From: Lingula anatina
Lineage: Eukaryota; Brachiopoda; Lingulata; Lingulida; Lingulidae
Direction: 5' to 3'
Assembly (NCBI RefSeq): GCF_001039355.2
Contig: NW_019775613.1
Location: forward strand, 1-64,000
DNA: 64,000 nucleotides
The notes under the pieces are model-generated. The model was not told where the DNA came from and ran no database searches. It was given only the letters and a program-made list of their open reading frames with translations. A program made the translations under genes and the position numbers. Every line of letters starts with the position of its first letter. Positions within the stretch are counted from its first letter, which is position 1. This document shows positions 33,649-46,900 of this stretch, piece after piece.

Positions 33649-36600
33649 TTTCATGGTTGGAATGGTGGTCCCCCCTCCAGAGTTTTTACTCATAAATTCA
33701 AGATATTTGCCATTGTTTAAAATTTTATTTCATTATTAAAGTGCGCAGTCATCTAGTATAGCACCAGCACTTTCAAACAGTTTGGGCTTGTCGAACTTGA
33801 TGTAAACTTTGGATTCATGGTAACAGGCTTATTAAAAGAATTTAACTTACAAAAAACATTAATATTATTGATGTCATTTCTCTTATAACTTAATGCTCTC
33901 CTTGAGTACATTGTTTAAAGATATGTTCTTCTGCAGATGCCAACATTTTAGAATTTCAATTAGAATCAAATCATTGCCTTAAAGACACGGAATCCTTGCC
34001 TAAAAGACATGCTGCTGATCAAAATAACTATCAGGTTTTCAAGGAGCTCCTATATTTAGCACCTGATGGTAATTGCTCATTCAAATAGCACTATAGCCAG
34101 GCCATGAGTTAGCTGTAGCCAAGACGTTACTTTAACTCAAGATGGAAGTATATATTGACAAATCTAGCACTTATGCTCAGACTGAATAGAAACTGAGTTA
34201 ACTTGGGTATTTATTCTTATTGCCTGATGTATCCCTTAATCTCATTCTTATATCAGATAATTACTCACAGCAGCCACTTGAATACATGCACCAATCTGAT
34301 AGAGGTCTTCATCTGGATCTCAGATGAATTGGTGTATCGAGTTACTTTTTATGCCAGTGTGTTGCATATTTTTGAAAGAAAAAAGAGAACTAGAACAATT
34401 TCCAGTAATTAGAAACATATGAAACATGTCCTCATTTACCTTATGTGCGTTTTTCATTTTGGTAAAGGAAAGCACAAGGGGTTAGTTACACAGAGAAACC
34501 TGTGACTAAGACCGTATTCAGCTTCACGAAATGTACTAGCTGTATTATTATTGATATTATTAATAATTAGTTAATTAATTTTGGTGAACTGCTGTCGCTA
34601 TTTATATATCCTGAATTGAACCAGACTAAAAATTTTAGTCCTTAGTCTATTTTTATTCAGAACTTTAATACAAAGCATACACAACAACATATAAAAATTA
34701 GTGTACAAAAATACTTATACAAAGATATATATGTATACAAATTTTATCAAAGAGATTTGAACTGCGTCTTTCCATTTCTCTTCCAGTCATCTGATCTGTT
34801 GTAAATGTAAACAATTTATTTGCAATACTGGCATTTTGCCCTTTCTTATCAATTGTTTAGTCACCCTGGTGCATACTAAAATATCTTTTTAAAAGCAAAT
34901 ATTGGCTGCTAGCTGGCAGTTGGGAAATGGGTTAAGTCTACAGTCTATTTTTAAATTGTTTTTTTTTTTTAATACTTTTTTTTATACTTGTTTATTTTCA
35001 TGTACAATGAGATAAACATGCCCCTGTTGCCTATTATTTTGTAATTAAAAAATTTTAATTACATCTCTGAAGTGTATGCACGATGAACTGTGTTTAAGCT
35101 TTTTATTTCTTTTCTTTGTCTGATAGTGATAGTCACATGCAGTGAGTTACGTGCTGTTGATGGTGACTCCACATAGCTTACTGATGCATCATGTGATCAG
35201 CTCAACTCAGTACCAAACTCGACTCATTAATAATTGTTTATTGGTTAAAACTCAAAAGTATGAGATGTTTGACTTTAGAAAATAAACTTTGTGCAGATAA
35301 ATTTGATGGTTAATAACAGACAAGATTCAACAAAGGGCCATTTTGATGAAAAATTGGGGAATTAATGAAAGAAAAGGGTGCTTTGTGTATTGTGTACTTA
35401 AAAACAGGAATGAAGATCAGTGAAAACAGGATCGGTGTGGTTACCTTAATACAGAGAATCACTCACCTTATTGTATTGGTGGATATGCATANCCCCCCCC
35501 CCCCCCCCCCCTCCAGAGTTTTTACTCATAAATTCAAGATATTTGCCATTGTTTAAAATTTTATTTCATTATTAAAGTGCACAGTCATCTAGTATAGCAC
35601 CAGCACTTTCAAACAGTTTGGGCTTGTCGAACTTGATGTAAACTTTGGATTCATGGTAACAGGCTTATTAAAAGAATTTAACTTACAAAAAACATTAATA
35701 TTATTGATGTCATTTCTCTTATAACTTAATGCTCTCCTTGAGTACATTGTTTAAAGATAAGTTCTTCTGCAGATGCCAACATTTTAGAATGTAGATTTGA
35801 TAAACTTACACAATTAGAATCAAATCATTGCCTTAAAGACACGGAATCCTTGCCTAAAAGACATGCTGCTGATCAAAATAACTATCAGGTTTTCAAGGAG
35901 CTCCTATATTTAGCACCTGATGGTAATTGCTCATTCAAATAGCACTATAGCCAGGCCATGAGTTAGCTGTAGCCAAATCATTACTTTAAGTCAAGATGGA
36001 AGTATATATTGACAAATGTAGCACTTATGCTCAGACTGAATAGAAACTGAGTTAACTTGGGTATTTATTCTTATTGCCTGATGTATCCCTTAATCTCATT
36101 CTTATATCAGATAATTACTCACAGCAGCCACTTGAATACATGTACCAATCTGATAGAGGTCTTCATCTGGATCTCAGATGAATTGGTGTATCGAGTTACT
36201 TTTTATGCCAGTGTGTTGCATATTTTTGAAAGAAAAAAAGAGAACTAGAACAATTTCCAGTTATTAGAAACATATGAAACATGTCCTCATTTACCTTATG
36301 TGCGTTTTGCATTTTGGTAAAGGAAAGCTCAAGGGGTTAGTTACACAGAGAAACCTGTGACTAAGCCCGTATTCAGATTCACGCAATGTACTAGCTGTAT
36401 TATTATTAATTTTATTAATAATTAGTTAATTTATTTTGGTGAACTGCTATCGCTATTTATATGTCCTGAATTGAACCAGACTAAAAATTTTAGTCCTTAG
36501 TCTATTTTTATTCAGAACTAATACAAAGCATACACAACAACATATAAAAATAGTGTACAAAAATACTTATACACAGATATATATATGTATACAAATTTTA

Positions 36601-38188
36601 TCAAAGAGATTTGAACTGCGTCTTTCCATTTCTCTTCCAGTCATCTGATCTGTTGTAAATGTAAACAATTTATTTACAATACTGGCATTTTGCCCTTTCT
36701 TATCAATTGTTTAGTCACCCTGGTGTATACTAAAATATCTTTTTAAAAGCAAATATTGGCTGCTAGCTGGCAGTTGGGAAATGGGTTAAATCTACAGTCT
36801 ATTTTTAAATTGTTTTTTCTTTCATACTGATACTTATTTTCATGTACAATGAGATAAACATGCCCCTGTTGCCTATTATTTTGTAATTTAAAAAATTTAA
36901 TTACATCTCTGAGGCGTATGCATGATGAACTGTGTTTAAGCTTTTTATTTCTTTTCTTTGTCTAATAGTGATAGTAACATGCAGTGAGTTACGTGCTGTT
37001 GATGGTGACTCCACATAGCTTACTGATGCATCATGTGATCAGCTCAACTCAGTACCAAACTCGACTCATTAATAATTGTTTATTGGTTAAAACTCAAAAG
37101 TATGAGGTGTTTGACTTCAGAAAATAAACTTTATGCAGATAAATTTGATGGTTAATTACAGACAAGATTCAACAAAGGGCCATTTTGATGAAAAATTGGG
37201 GAATTAATGAAAGAAAAGGGTGCTTTGTGTATTGTGTACTTAAAAACAGGAATGAAGATCAGTGAAAACAGGATCGGTGTGGTTATCTTAATACAGAGAA
37301 TCACTCACCTTATTGTATTGGTGAATATGCACAGTGCATGTGGTTAACTACTGTCCATTGTTCACTTAAAGTAAAGCATGAGTGCTTCTTTTCATACACT
37401 TGTTGTCAAAATGTGCTTTTCTTGTAGTTTGTACTTATTTCTGTAGCCGAGTAGAATGACTATTTTTTTTTTGTTTTTGGTAATTGAGTAATTTTTCGAA
37501 AATGATTTCTCAACCCAACCTCTAGCTGTTAAGGTTGTATTTGACATTTATTTTTTGTGTAAAAGCCTAAAAGGAAAACCATAATTTCATCAAATTAAAT
37601 AACGTGGAACGTCATCTACGAGGAAGTGTATTTTTCAAAATCTGAGCTGTACCTATCTGTTGGTTTCACAATTCCTTGTGTGGACAGTGATAATGTAAAT
37701 GTGCCAGTCATGTATATTGCAGTTTTGCAATATGATCACCTAAATCGCTTATCGTGATTGTTATGTGAATAGAATTAGATGGAACATTGACAAAAATGAA
37801 TAAGGTTGTCCTTGATTGAAATATGTGTAATCTAATCTGTGTACCTTGGTTTATTTGAATGATTACAAGTCTGCAATCAGCCAAACACTGTGTAATATCA
37901 CAGCTATTTGATAACAGGTATTCAGATTAGAAATAAAAGAAACTAGTGTTGCAACACATTTGATAGGTGAATATTAACTATATACAAATGTGTGTGTGTG
38001 TGTTTGTTTTGGGGGGGGGGGGCAGGACTTGTGCCATTGCATAAAATTTTAGTTGTGATTAAAAATAATTTACTTTGGTTAAAGTGAACGTGGAATGTGT
38101 TTTTCTATTTGTATATTTAACAATGACCTGCCCAAACTGTGCATGGAATGATCTCTGTGAAAATTAAAATCACAGAGATTATTTGGTG

Positions 38189-38253
<65 letters not shown>

Positions 38254-41200
38254 TGGTCACATTGATCTCGGTATAAATTAAAATCAGAGCTTATTGGGGA
38301 TGAGAGAGAGAGAGAGAGAAAGAAGAGAAAAAGATTATCAACTTCTCAAGTCTTTCATTATTAGTTTTATCACTTTTTTGGGGGGAACAGTCATTACTTA
38401 TTCCTTTTTACAAATCATGACTTGCATTGTTGAGCTGCCTATTAATTTTAACACCTCTATCACCTGTCCTCCCACGGCCCACCTGTAGTAATTTTGATGT
38501 GGCTTTGGCTCTACTCATAAAAGCAGTGTCATGTTTGTGGGCGATCAAATTCCTCATAAAGGTATTAACAGTTTTTTTCTCAATAAGATAAGCTTGAGTT
38601 TGTTTAGACATTTGTGTGTAGAAGGAAAAAAAAGAAAAAAATCCATGTGAGTGAAAAGGGATAATTGATTAAGTGAAAAATTTGACATTTTGCTGATTTA
38701 AAAAGAAAAAAAGTACTGCGATTGTACTCTTTTCAAGGGGTTTGCACATTTCTTGTGAGCACTGTAATAGCTGGAAAGCAGTGATTCAAACTCACAGGGA
38801 TTACTAATTGTTCTGCTGGTCAAGTTTGAAACTGGGAATGCTCTGATTATTTCTTATATCTTTTCAATGATTTTGGCTTTGTGGAGTGGACTGTGTATTA
38901 TCCAAATAGTAAATATTATTCATAACAGTTTCATAAGCATACTGTATATTTTTTGAGAAATTGATAATCTTCATTAAAATACCATATTGTGAAATCAAAA
39001 GAAGGAGTTTAAGTTTTGGTTTTTCTTCAGGATTAAAATCTCGTGTCACTGACTGAGCAAGATAAAGAATTTGTCTCACTTTGTCATCTGTGATAAAAGT
39101 TCATACACACAGGTTAAATGGGTTGTTGACTTCATGATACATCCAGGGTCAAAATTACTGGTGGCAACTGTCCAAGTTCTGTAGAATAAAAGATAAAACT
39201 CTGACGAACATAGTTTGTTTTTAGCAAATTCATATGTTTACACAGGTTGTGATACAGATTGCAAGCCAGTGCATTTCTCCTTAATTGCAGTGTTTTATCT
39301 CAAATGTGCTTATCAAGCCAACTTATACTGTTAACCACGTTTTAAAGAAAAGTTGATCATTATACCTGGAATCCTGATTTTGGGTTTCCTCTTCAGTTTG
39401 AACATATAGGGCACTATATATTCCCACTTATATTCTATAAGTGGGAGGAGTAATTTGAAAAAAAAAAAAAAAAAGCTAAGCCGTATTTCATCAGTGAAGA
39501 GGAGTATTTAGTCCCCACCCTCTGTTATCAGTTTCAATCCTGATATACGGCAGGTAGATTAATCCAAATCATTTAAAAGATAGCGACAAGGGGGTCATAA
39601 AGTCAAAATTGTCTGAAAATATAAATCTGTTTAATCTTACTTATTATTAATTTAAACTTAAAATTGGAAATGATTTAACTTGTTTATAGAAGTTCTAAGA
39701 ACTGTACATATTTAGATGTATTAAGAAGGATGAAAAATTCACTTTTCTAAGGGCGTATGTTTCATGTCTCAAGAATTCTCTACCTTGGCCATACGTAAAC
39801 CTCCACACCATATCAAAGGTGGTCAGATGTCTTGTAAAACTGTCTGGACATTTAAAGGTATTAAACTGCCCAGACAAACTGTACATTTGTGCCAATTATA
39901 CGGTGATAAGAAGGATATAAATACAGGGGCAAGATGGAAGTTCTTTTCTCAAGTGGGTGTCCCTTTGATGACATCGTTAGGAATGAATTCAGTGCACAGA
40001 TGTTATTTAGATATGCCAAAATTTAATCAATGATTAACATCTTGTGCAGATTTTTGAGTAAAATGTACTTCTATCTGTGATAGGAAATTCATTAATGGTT
40101 ACTGTAACAAAACCCATTGTCTCCCTTCAATCAAAGGGACCATTCCCACAGACATTTGGATCCATCTATCTCCCTGGGGAGTTTCTCTAAATTGCTGTCA
40201 ACTTAACTGCCTTAAATGTCTGTCATGCCTAGTAAAGCTGTTAGACCCCCTAGCTGATTAGGTAGGCATGACAGACATTAAAGCCGGTTAGTTGTCAGCA
40301 ATTTAGTGAAACTCCCCAGGGAGTTAGATCGATCCAAATGGATCGATCTAAGCATGGGAACCCAGTCAAAGTTACTAAGAAATGATATTATAACTGGCTA
40401 ATTGATCATGCTGCTTTGTACAGTTATTCTTAGAATACTTTCTTAAATTTACAGTGTTGGTCTTCTCATAGGCTATACACTGGAATAACTTTCGACTGTG
40501 GCTTCAAATTCTGTAGTTTTGAATGAATAATAGAAAGAAATTAAAGAAAAAAAAATGGAAGTTTGATGCCAGTTTTTTAAGTTAATAATTTTAACTCTGA
40601 CATAGCATATTCCTGGTGTCTATAGACTCAGCTGTTAAGAGTTCATCCTTTTTAGTTGAAATGCTAATTTATCACAGGTCAAGATAGTCCTGAATTACTT
40701 TTTATGTGCAGACACTACTTCGTACATGTTACCATCATATGCACCTTACTGGAAGTTGTAGTGAGAGCTGTAGTAAGTGTTGTGCACATTTTCTTACTCA
40801 ATGATCTGTTTTTGTTTCTAGAAACCTCCTGACATTGTACAGAAAGATTTCTGGTGGATGTGACCTGCTCAGTTATAAACAACTCCAGGCAGCTCTCTTT
40901 GACCTCGGCATTCATTTATTGCCTTCACAAGGTAAGGGAAAAACGGAAGTTAAAGTAAACAAACAAATAAACAAGTATCAACCAGATGGCAGTTGGCAGT
41001 TGAGGACTCATTGCCAAAGAAACTTTTGTTCTATAGATGTAGATTGATCCAACCCTGCAGGAACTCTTGCTGAACGCAATCAGATTAATTGTTTAACACG
41101 CCTCCTTGTGTTGAGTAGATATAGAGAAGATGGATATTATATATGAGCATTTTGGAAACAAGAGGAGGAATGTTAATCTGATTGCATTCAACAAGAGTCC

Positions 41201-43873
41201 CCATGGTGCTGGATAGATCTTTACAGAATTATAGGTTTATTGGGAATTTTTAGCACTAAGGATCTTCACTTTAATCCTTTACATTAATTTTTGTCCTTTT
41301 TTTCTCTGAATTAGTTAGGTGGAATACATGCTAACACACAATCAGAAAATGAAACCGTGGTTTGAAACTGGTAAATGACAAAATTCAAATGTTTCCTATA
41401 TTAATTTCAAATAAGTAGAAACAAAAAGTACAAGCTAGCACAAAGATTTGGACATGGGTACCGTAATCTGCAGTCATTTTCAAGTCTTCAGTTCACTCAC
41501 TGTAAAGATCAGCTTCATGCCAGTTTCATGTTTTGGGAGCCCTTTGGCCAGTATGATATATAACTCCTTTTTCAGGCAATATTTTACAGCTTCATGTAAT
41601 TAGCACATTTCATGAAGAAAATTGAAAGATATGTAACACTGTGTTATATTCCCTGAAGACAGCGAGGCTTATTGGAGAAGAGCTCTGTGGAAAAGAAAAA
41701 ACCAATAAGTTATTGAAAAAGATTAACTCACGAGAAGTTCTCGACTTATCTTGTCAAGCTTCATATAATAATCTTCTACTTGTAATTTGATAAGAAACAT
41801 GCATTAACAAGAAGTCATTTTTTTCTTGCCTGTGCCCAGCTCAAGAGAAATTTTGTCTAGGTCTCAAATTAAGTTTTTCCAGGCAGTAAACATATTTGGT
41901 CGATGTGGGTGTATAGACGGTTCAATGTAGGAGTAAGTGTTGGTATAGTATGAAAGTAGGCGTCTAATTGCTTGGTGGGCAACAGATATGGTGGCTGGCC
42001 ATGGGTGGTGGTGCAACGGGGAGACTTCTTCTAAACATACTTCTAGATTAAATGCCTGCATCTTGTTATTTATTACTGTTCAATCTGTTGCTTATTCAAC
42101 CTCTCTCTTTTTTATACAGTCCAAACATGCTGAAGAACATCTGTTGTTGTTATAGGCATTCTCTTCTAATGATGTAGATCTTTTCATAGATAACCCTGCT
42201 CAGGAGCGGGGGCAGAAGTTAAAGAAATTGGTATCTTGAGTTTTGTGGTAAAAAAGCTTCAGCTGTGAGCCCAGGGTGCTTTAATATTAGGAGTGTCTTA
42301 AGTACAGTAGTGGATATCAAAGGGTTACTTGTGGAAATATGGAGTAAGTCCATTTTTTCCAGACTTCATGATTAATGTAAAACATATATGTATTTAGAGT
42401 TACCTTTCAAGAAATTTCAAATTTCTTCTTCAATCATGCCTTGTTTTTTAACTTAGAAGGACTAACCTAATCCATGTTTTTAGGGGGTGGGAGGATAGTT
42501 GAAAATATCCTTGTTTACCTTCATCTAATGCAACCTAGTCTTGAAGATTGGATAAACACTTGAAATGTGTACTGTTCATGGAAAACTCTTATCTAAGTAA
42601 TTGCTAGGTGCCAGCAACTCAGCTGATTAAAAAGATGTACAACTGCTAGAGTTTCTGAAGCATGTGCGCAGAGACTCCCACCACCCTCATTAAATTGTAA
42701 TTATAGGTGAAACGCAGATGTCTTCTGGCATTTTTACCAAGAGAACTGCCAAGAGTTTAAAGCTTTTGTGATTTTTCTTAGTTACTACATATACGTATTT
42801 ATCATTCAAGATGTACTGAATGTGTAAAGGGCATTTTCATATTTTTTAACCCTGAATAATTGGCTTTTTTTCCCACCAAATATTCACATAGTTTTAACTC
42901 TCTTAAGGGATCATTCCCAGACCCTATCGTACAAACTCTGGATCGATCTATGTCCAAGGGAATTGTGGCTAAATTGCAATCAATGTAAGTGGCTTAGATG
43001 TCTGTCATGCCTATTGATGCTACTAGAGGGTAATTAATTATCGTTAAGCAGCTTCAGTAGGCATGCCAGACATCTAACCCGCTTCAGCTGAAAGCAATTT
43101 AATGAAAAACCCCTTGGAGATGGATCAATCCTGTTAGATCGATCTAGGTATGGGAACCCAGTCAAAGAGAAAGCTTAGATTAACATGGTCTGGTAGTCAT
43201 ATGGTGGTTGCAAGGAAGGAGGATTTATCTTCATTTGGACAGCCACTCTACTGTTCAGTAGAAATTTGTAAGTTATTTATTACCAGAGATTTATGGATTT
43301 AAAGAGGGAAGGTTTAAATTTTGCTGTATCTTACTACTATCTATCTACCTTGAAACTGATGCACCTCTCTTTGGCAAGGCTGTGTTACTTTGAAGATGAT
43401 GTTCAATTAACCTTTGTATCTTTGACATTTTCAAACTTTGAGAGCAGTGGATGTAGGAGGTGCTAACTGTATATAACTTTAACACCCCAGTTGCGTTTCG
43501 CTTGAAAGATTTTGTCAAAGGATTATCAAACAACCAAAATATGCTCAGTTTCTTATTTTTGATTTTTTTTTCTGGTTAATAATGATCTGAAATGAATGAA
43601 ATTTTCCCAGTTCTATTTTTACTTTTCAGCGGTTTCTGTGAATGCTAGCATGAATTATTCTTAACCTGAAGAATATCTCTTTTGCTTGCTTACCTTAGCA
43701 GAAGGTGTAAGGCGCACCCAAGAATGATGGTTTTTAAATTAGAAATTTCCTTTTTATTCCAGCATTCCAGCTACTTCATGCCAATAAGTGCCTTAAATCT
43801 GAAGGTCATGTGACCTTTGGAGAGTTTTGTATTATGGTGGATACCATCCAAGAGCAGCATAAGGGGAGGTGGG

Positions 43874-43959
<86 letters not shown>

Positions 43960-46900
43960 GCACATAAAATGCATATATACAATTGTGCACTCCCCCCCCC
44001 CCCTCATCCCTAACCCCACACTCATAGCATCAAAAATAAAAGATAAATTCAACTTGTACATATTTAGTGAAAGTAAAGTGTGTGATTTGTCTCAAGATAT
44101 TTTACCACTAGTTACATGGGCTTTGATTTTGGACTGTGATAAAAAAGTATTTATTTTCAGAGATCTCAGGGAATTACAAAGACAGAATTCATCCAAGAGA
44201 CAAATTCGCAAGAAAACATCAGGTATGTAATCCTTTAATTTGTGGAATGCACGTATGACATATTTTGAATTGTTGCCTTGAAAAACATACAGTGACTATT
44301 TAACAATAGTAAGAAGTCATTGAATACTACATAATTAGTGACATATCAGTCTGGCAAGAAAACTTTAAATTGTGTTACATATTTGTGAAAAGAGTATACA
44401 TGTACGATATTTGTATCATAAGGATAATTTACATATTAATGTTAATTTTTGATTCATTTTTAAGGTCTCGGACATGAATGTCAAAGTAAGTGTGGTTTGC
44501 ATGCTTTCTCTTACTCATATTTTTGAAAATCTGCAAAAGACTAACTTTTTTTTCTAAAATATAACCAGAATAGGTCAGAGTTATGACATCTATACAGACG
44601 ATTTTTAAAATTTTTCATGTATGTATGTCATTAATGGATTCTTTAATACATTGATTGTAGTGATAATTGCTTTATTAATTTAATATTTTGTACGAATCCA
44701 ATACTAAAAATTCAAAAGTGTTATTTTGAATGTAGTGAAATCTCAGTTAAGGAATGGCAATATCAGATTTCTTCCTTTTAGTAGAATGGTATTTACAGTT
44801 CATTGTATTTTACATATGATTTTAAAATATTTCAGTTTTTCTTGGTGGCTCATGTAACCCAACCACTTGGAGAAAAGATGAAGCCGTCCCTTATCTAGAA
44901 GCGAATAAAATTTCATATTTCAATCCAGTGAGTATCTTGTTAACACCAATTAGCACAAACTTCTTAATTTGAACTACAGTGATGTTGATAGTTAGCCTTA
45001 TCAGCTATGTTCATTGCTTGCACGTTTATACTCCATTTTATTATTGAGTTAATGTTGCTTTGTAAAAGGAAGATTCAAATGTATAAATGAAAATACCAGC
45101 AATTACAATTCCCTCCATGAAAGAAAATTTCTTTTTTTATTGTATCTCAAAAGACAGAGCCACAAACAAGATGAGTAGCTTATGTAGTCTGATATTTTAA
45201 ATGTTGTCAGTTACTGTAACAGTAGAGAGTTTATGTCAGCAAGTCATCATGTTGTTTTTCATACGGTTCAAGATTGAAGTTTCACATGTTTCTATGGCTA
45301 TTATACCACCCCCTACCTCACTCCATGTAAAATATGACTGGGTTCCCATGTCTTGATCGATCCATTTGGATGTATGAAATGTATGAGTCTCACTAAATTG
45401 CTATCAACTTAACTGGCTTAAATGTCTGCCACGCCTCCTGAATCAGCTAGGGTAAAGATAATTACCCCCTAACAGCTTTACAAAGCGTGACAGACATTTA
45501 AGCAGATTAAGTTGAAAGCAATTTAGTGAGACTCCCCAGGGAGATAGATCGATCCAAATATCTGTGGGAATGGTCTCTCTATATGAATGTCTGTCTCATA
45601 CATCTCAGACATCTGGTTTGTGATTTCAGCAAGTCTGTGATTGGACTCCTGATCTGATAGAAGCTGAAGACAAAGCCAAGCAGGATGCCATGATCTTGTT
45701 CTTTGTTATAGACAGCAAGACACGCTCTATCACCTCAGTTGTAGAAGCTGCCTATCTGGCAGGTGGGTCAAATACACCATTTTTATTTATTTCATCAGGC
45801 GGTGAATGGCTGCCTGTCTTTGCCCTGAGCTTTTCAGCCCACAGGTCATTTGGACTAGTAGAACTTTGAGACTACTAATCCTGGTGAAATTTCCAGAGAT
45901 GAAAGCTAAATATAATGGAGAAATAATATAAAAAACATAGAATATAATAATATATATTATTATATTGATAATAGATAAAATTAAAAAAACAAAAACAAAC
46001 TATTTTATGTTTACACCAGACCTTTTGGTCTTGACTAGCAACTTTGAATGATCATTTTTTATGCTAGTCTTAGACCCCATTCCCAGAGATTAGATCAATA
46101 TACTTCAGGTCGACCTAACTCCCTGGGGGTTCACGCTAAATAGCTGTCAGCCGAGCGGGCACAAAAGTTAATTACCCCGTTACAGTTTGTAGTAGGCGGG
46201 ACGGACATTTAAGCCGGATTATTTGACAGTAATCTAGTGAGACTCCCCGCGGGGATAGATCGATCTAAAAGCTCTGGGAATACGCCCTTATACCATCTGC
46301 TAGTCAGTAGTCCTTGGGTGTTATTGAATGCCACAGAATGAACTCCTGAAAATGACTCTTGAGGTGTGTAAGTATATATAGGGTTTTTATATCTTAAAAG
46401 TAATGCAGAGCGGGATGCAGTGTGAAGGCATAAGTTTTGATAGTCCTGCTTTGCAAGCAAAAAAAAAAAAAAAATTAGGAGTAGTAGGAGAACAGGGATG
46501 GGAAGGATGTATGCATGACACTTTATTCATTATATTTAATTTTTAGGTTAAATATAATGAATTACTATAATAAATATAATAAAATATTATAAAATATTAA
46601 AATACCAGTTCCAATCTAATGACACATCACAAGTTTCTGAATTTAGAAACACTGTATTATTGGGTATTTTTAATCCTAGTTATATTTTTCAGGCTCAGGC
46701 AGGCAGATGGTTTTGGTCATCACCGGAGAGCCAGAAGAACCAGCATACTCAAAATCAAAGATGGGCAGGTGAAAATATGAGATTTTTTTTTGTGTGAAAT
46801 TCAAAGCTTGTTTTGTTTGTGTTTGGTCTGTGGCACAGCATAAAAATAAAGTGTACAAACTAGATATCGCAAAAGAAAAATCCATGAATCATAGTTTCTT

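Larger units (their letters stand above)
32925..40821 (+). other. 7.9-kb first intron of the EF-hand/deoxyribosyltransferase-like gene
   Basis: Holds the 1.83-kb tandem duplication, ATT and GA microsatellites, a palindromic MITE and, between about 38400 and 40030, scattered short open frames that I do not recognise. No exon was supported here. Confidence 0.6.

Noticed and set aside
38400-40033. Several 65-90 codon ORFs on both strands suggesting a degraded transposon or pseudogene
   Set aside because: No motif of reverse transcriptase, transposase or any known domain could be identified, and the frames do not join.
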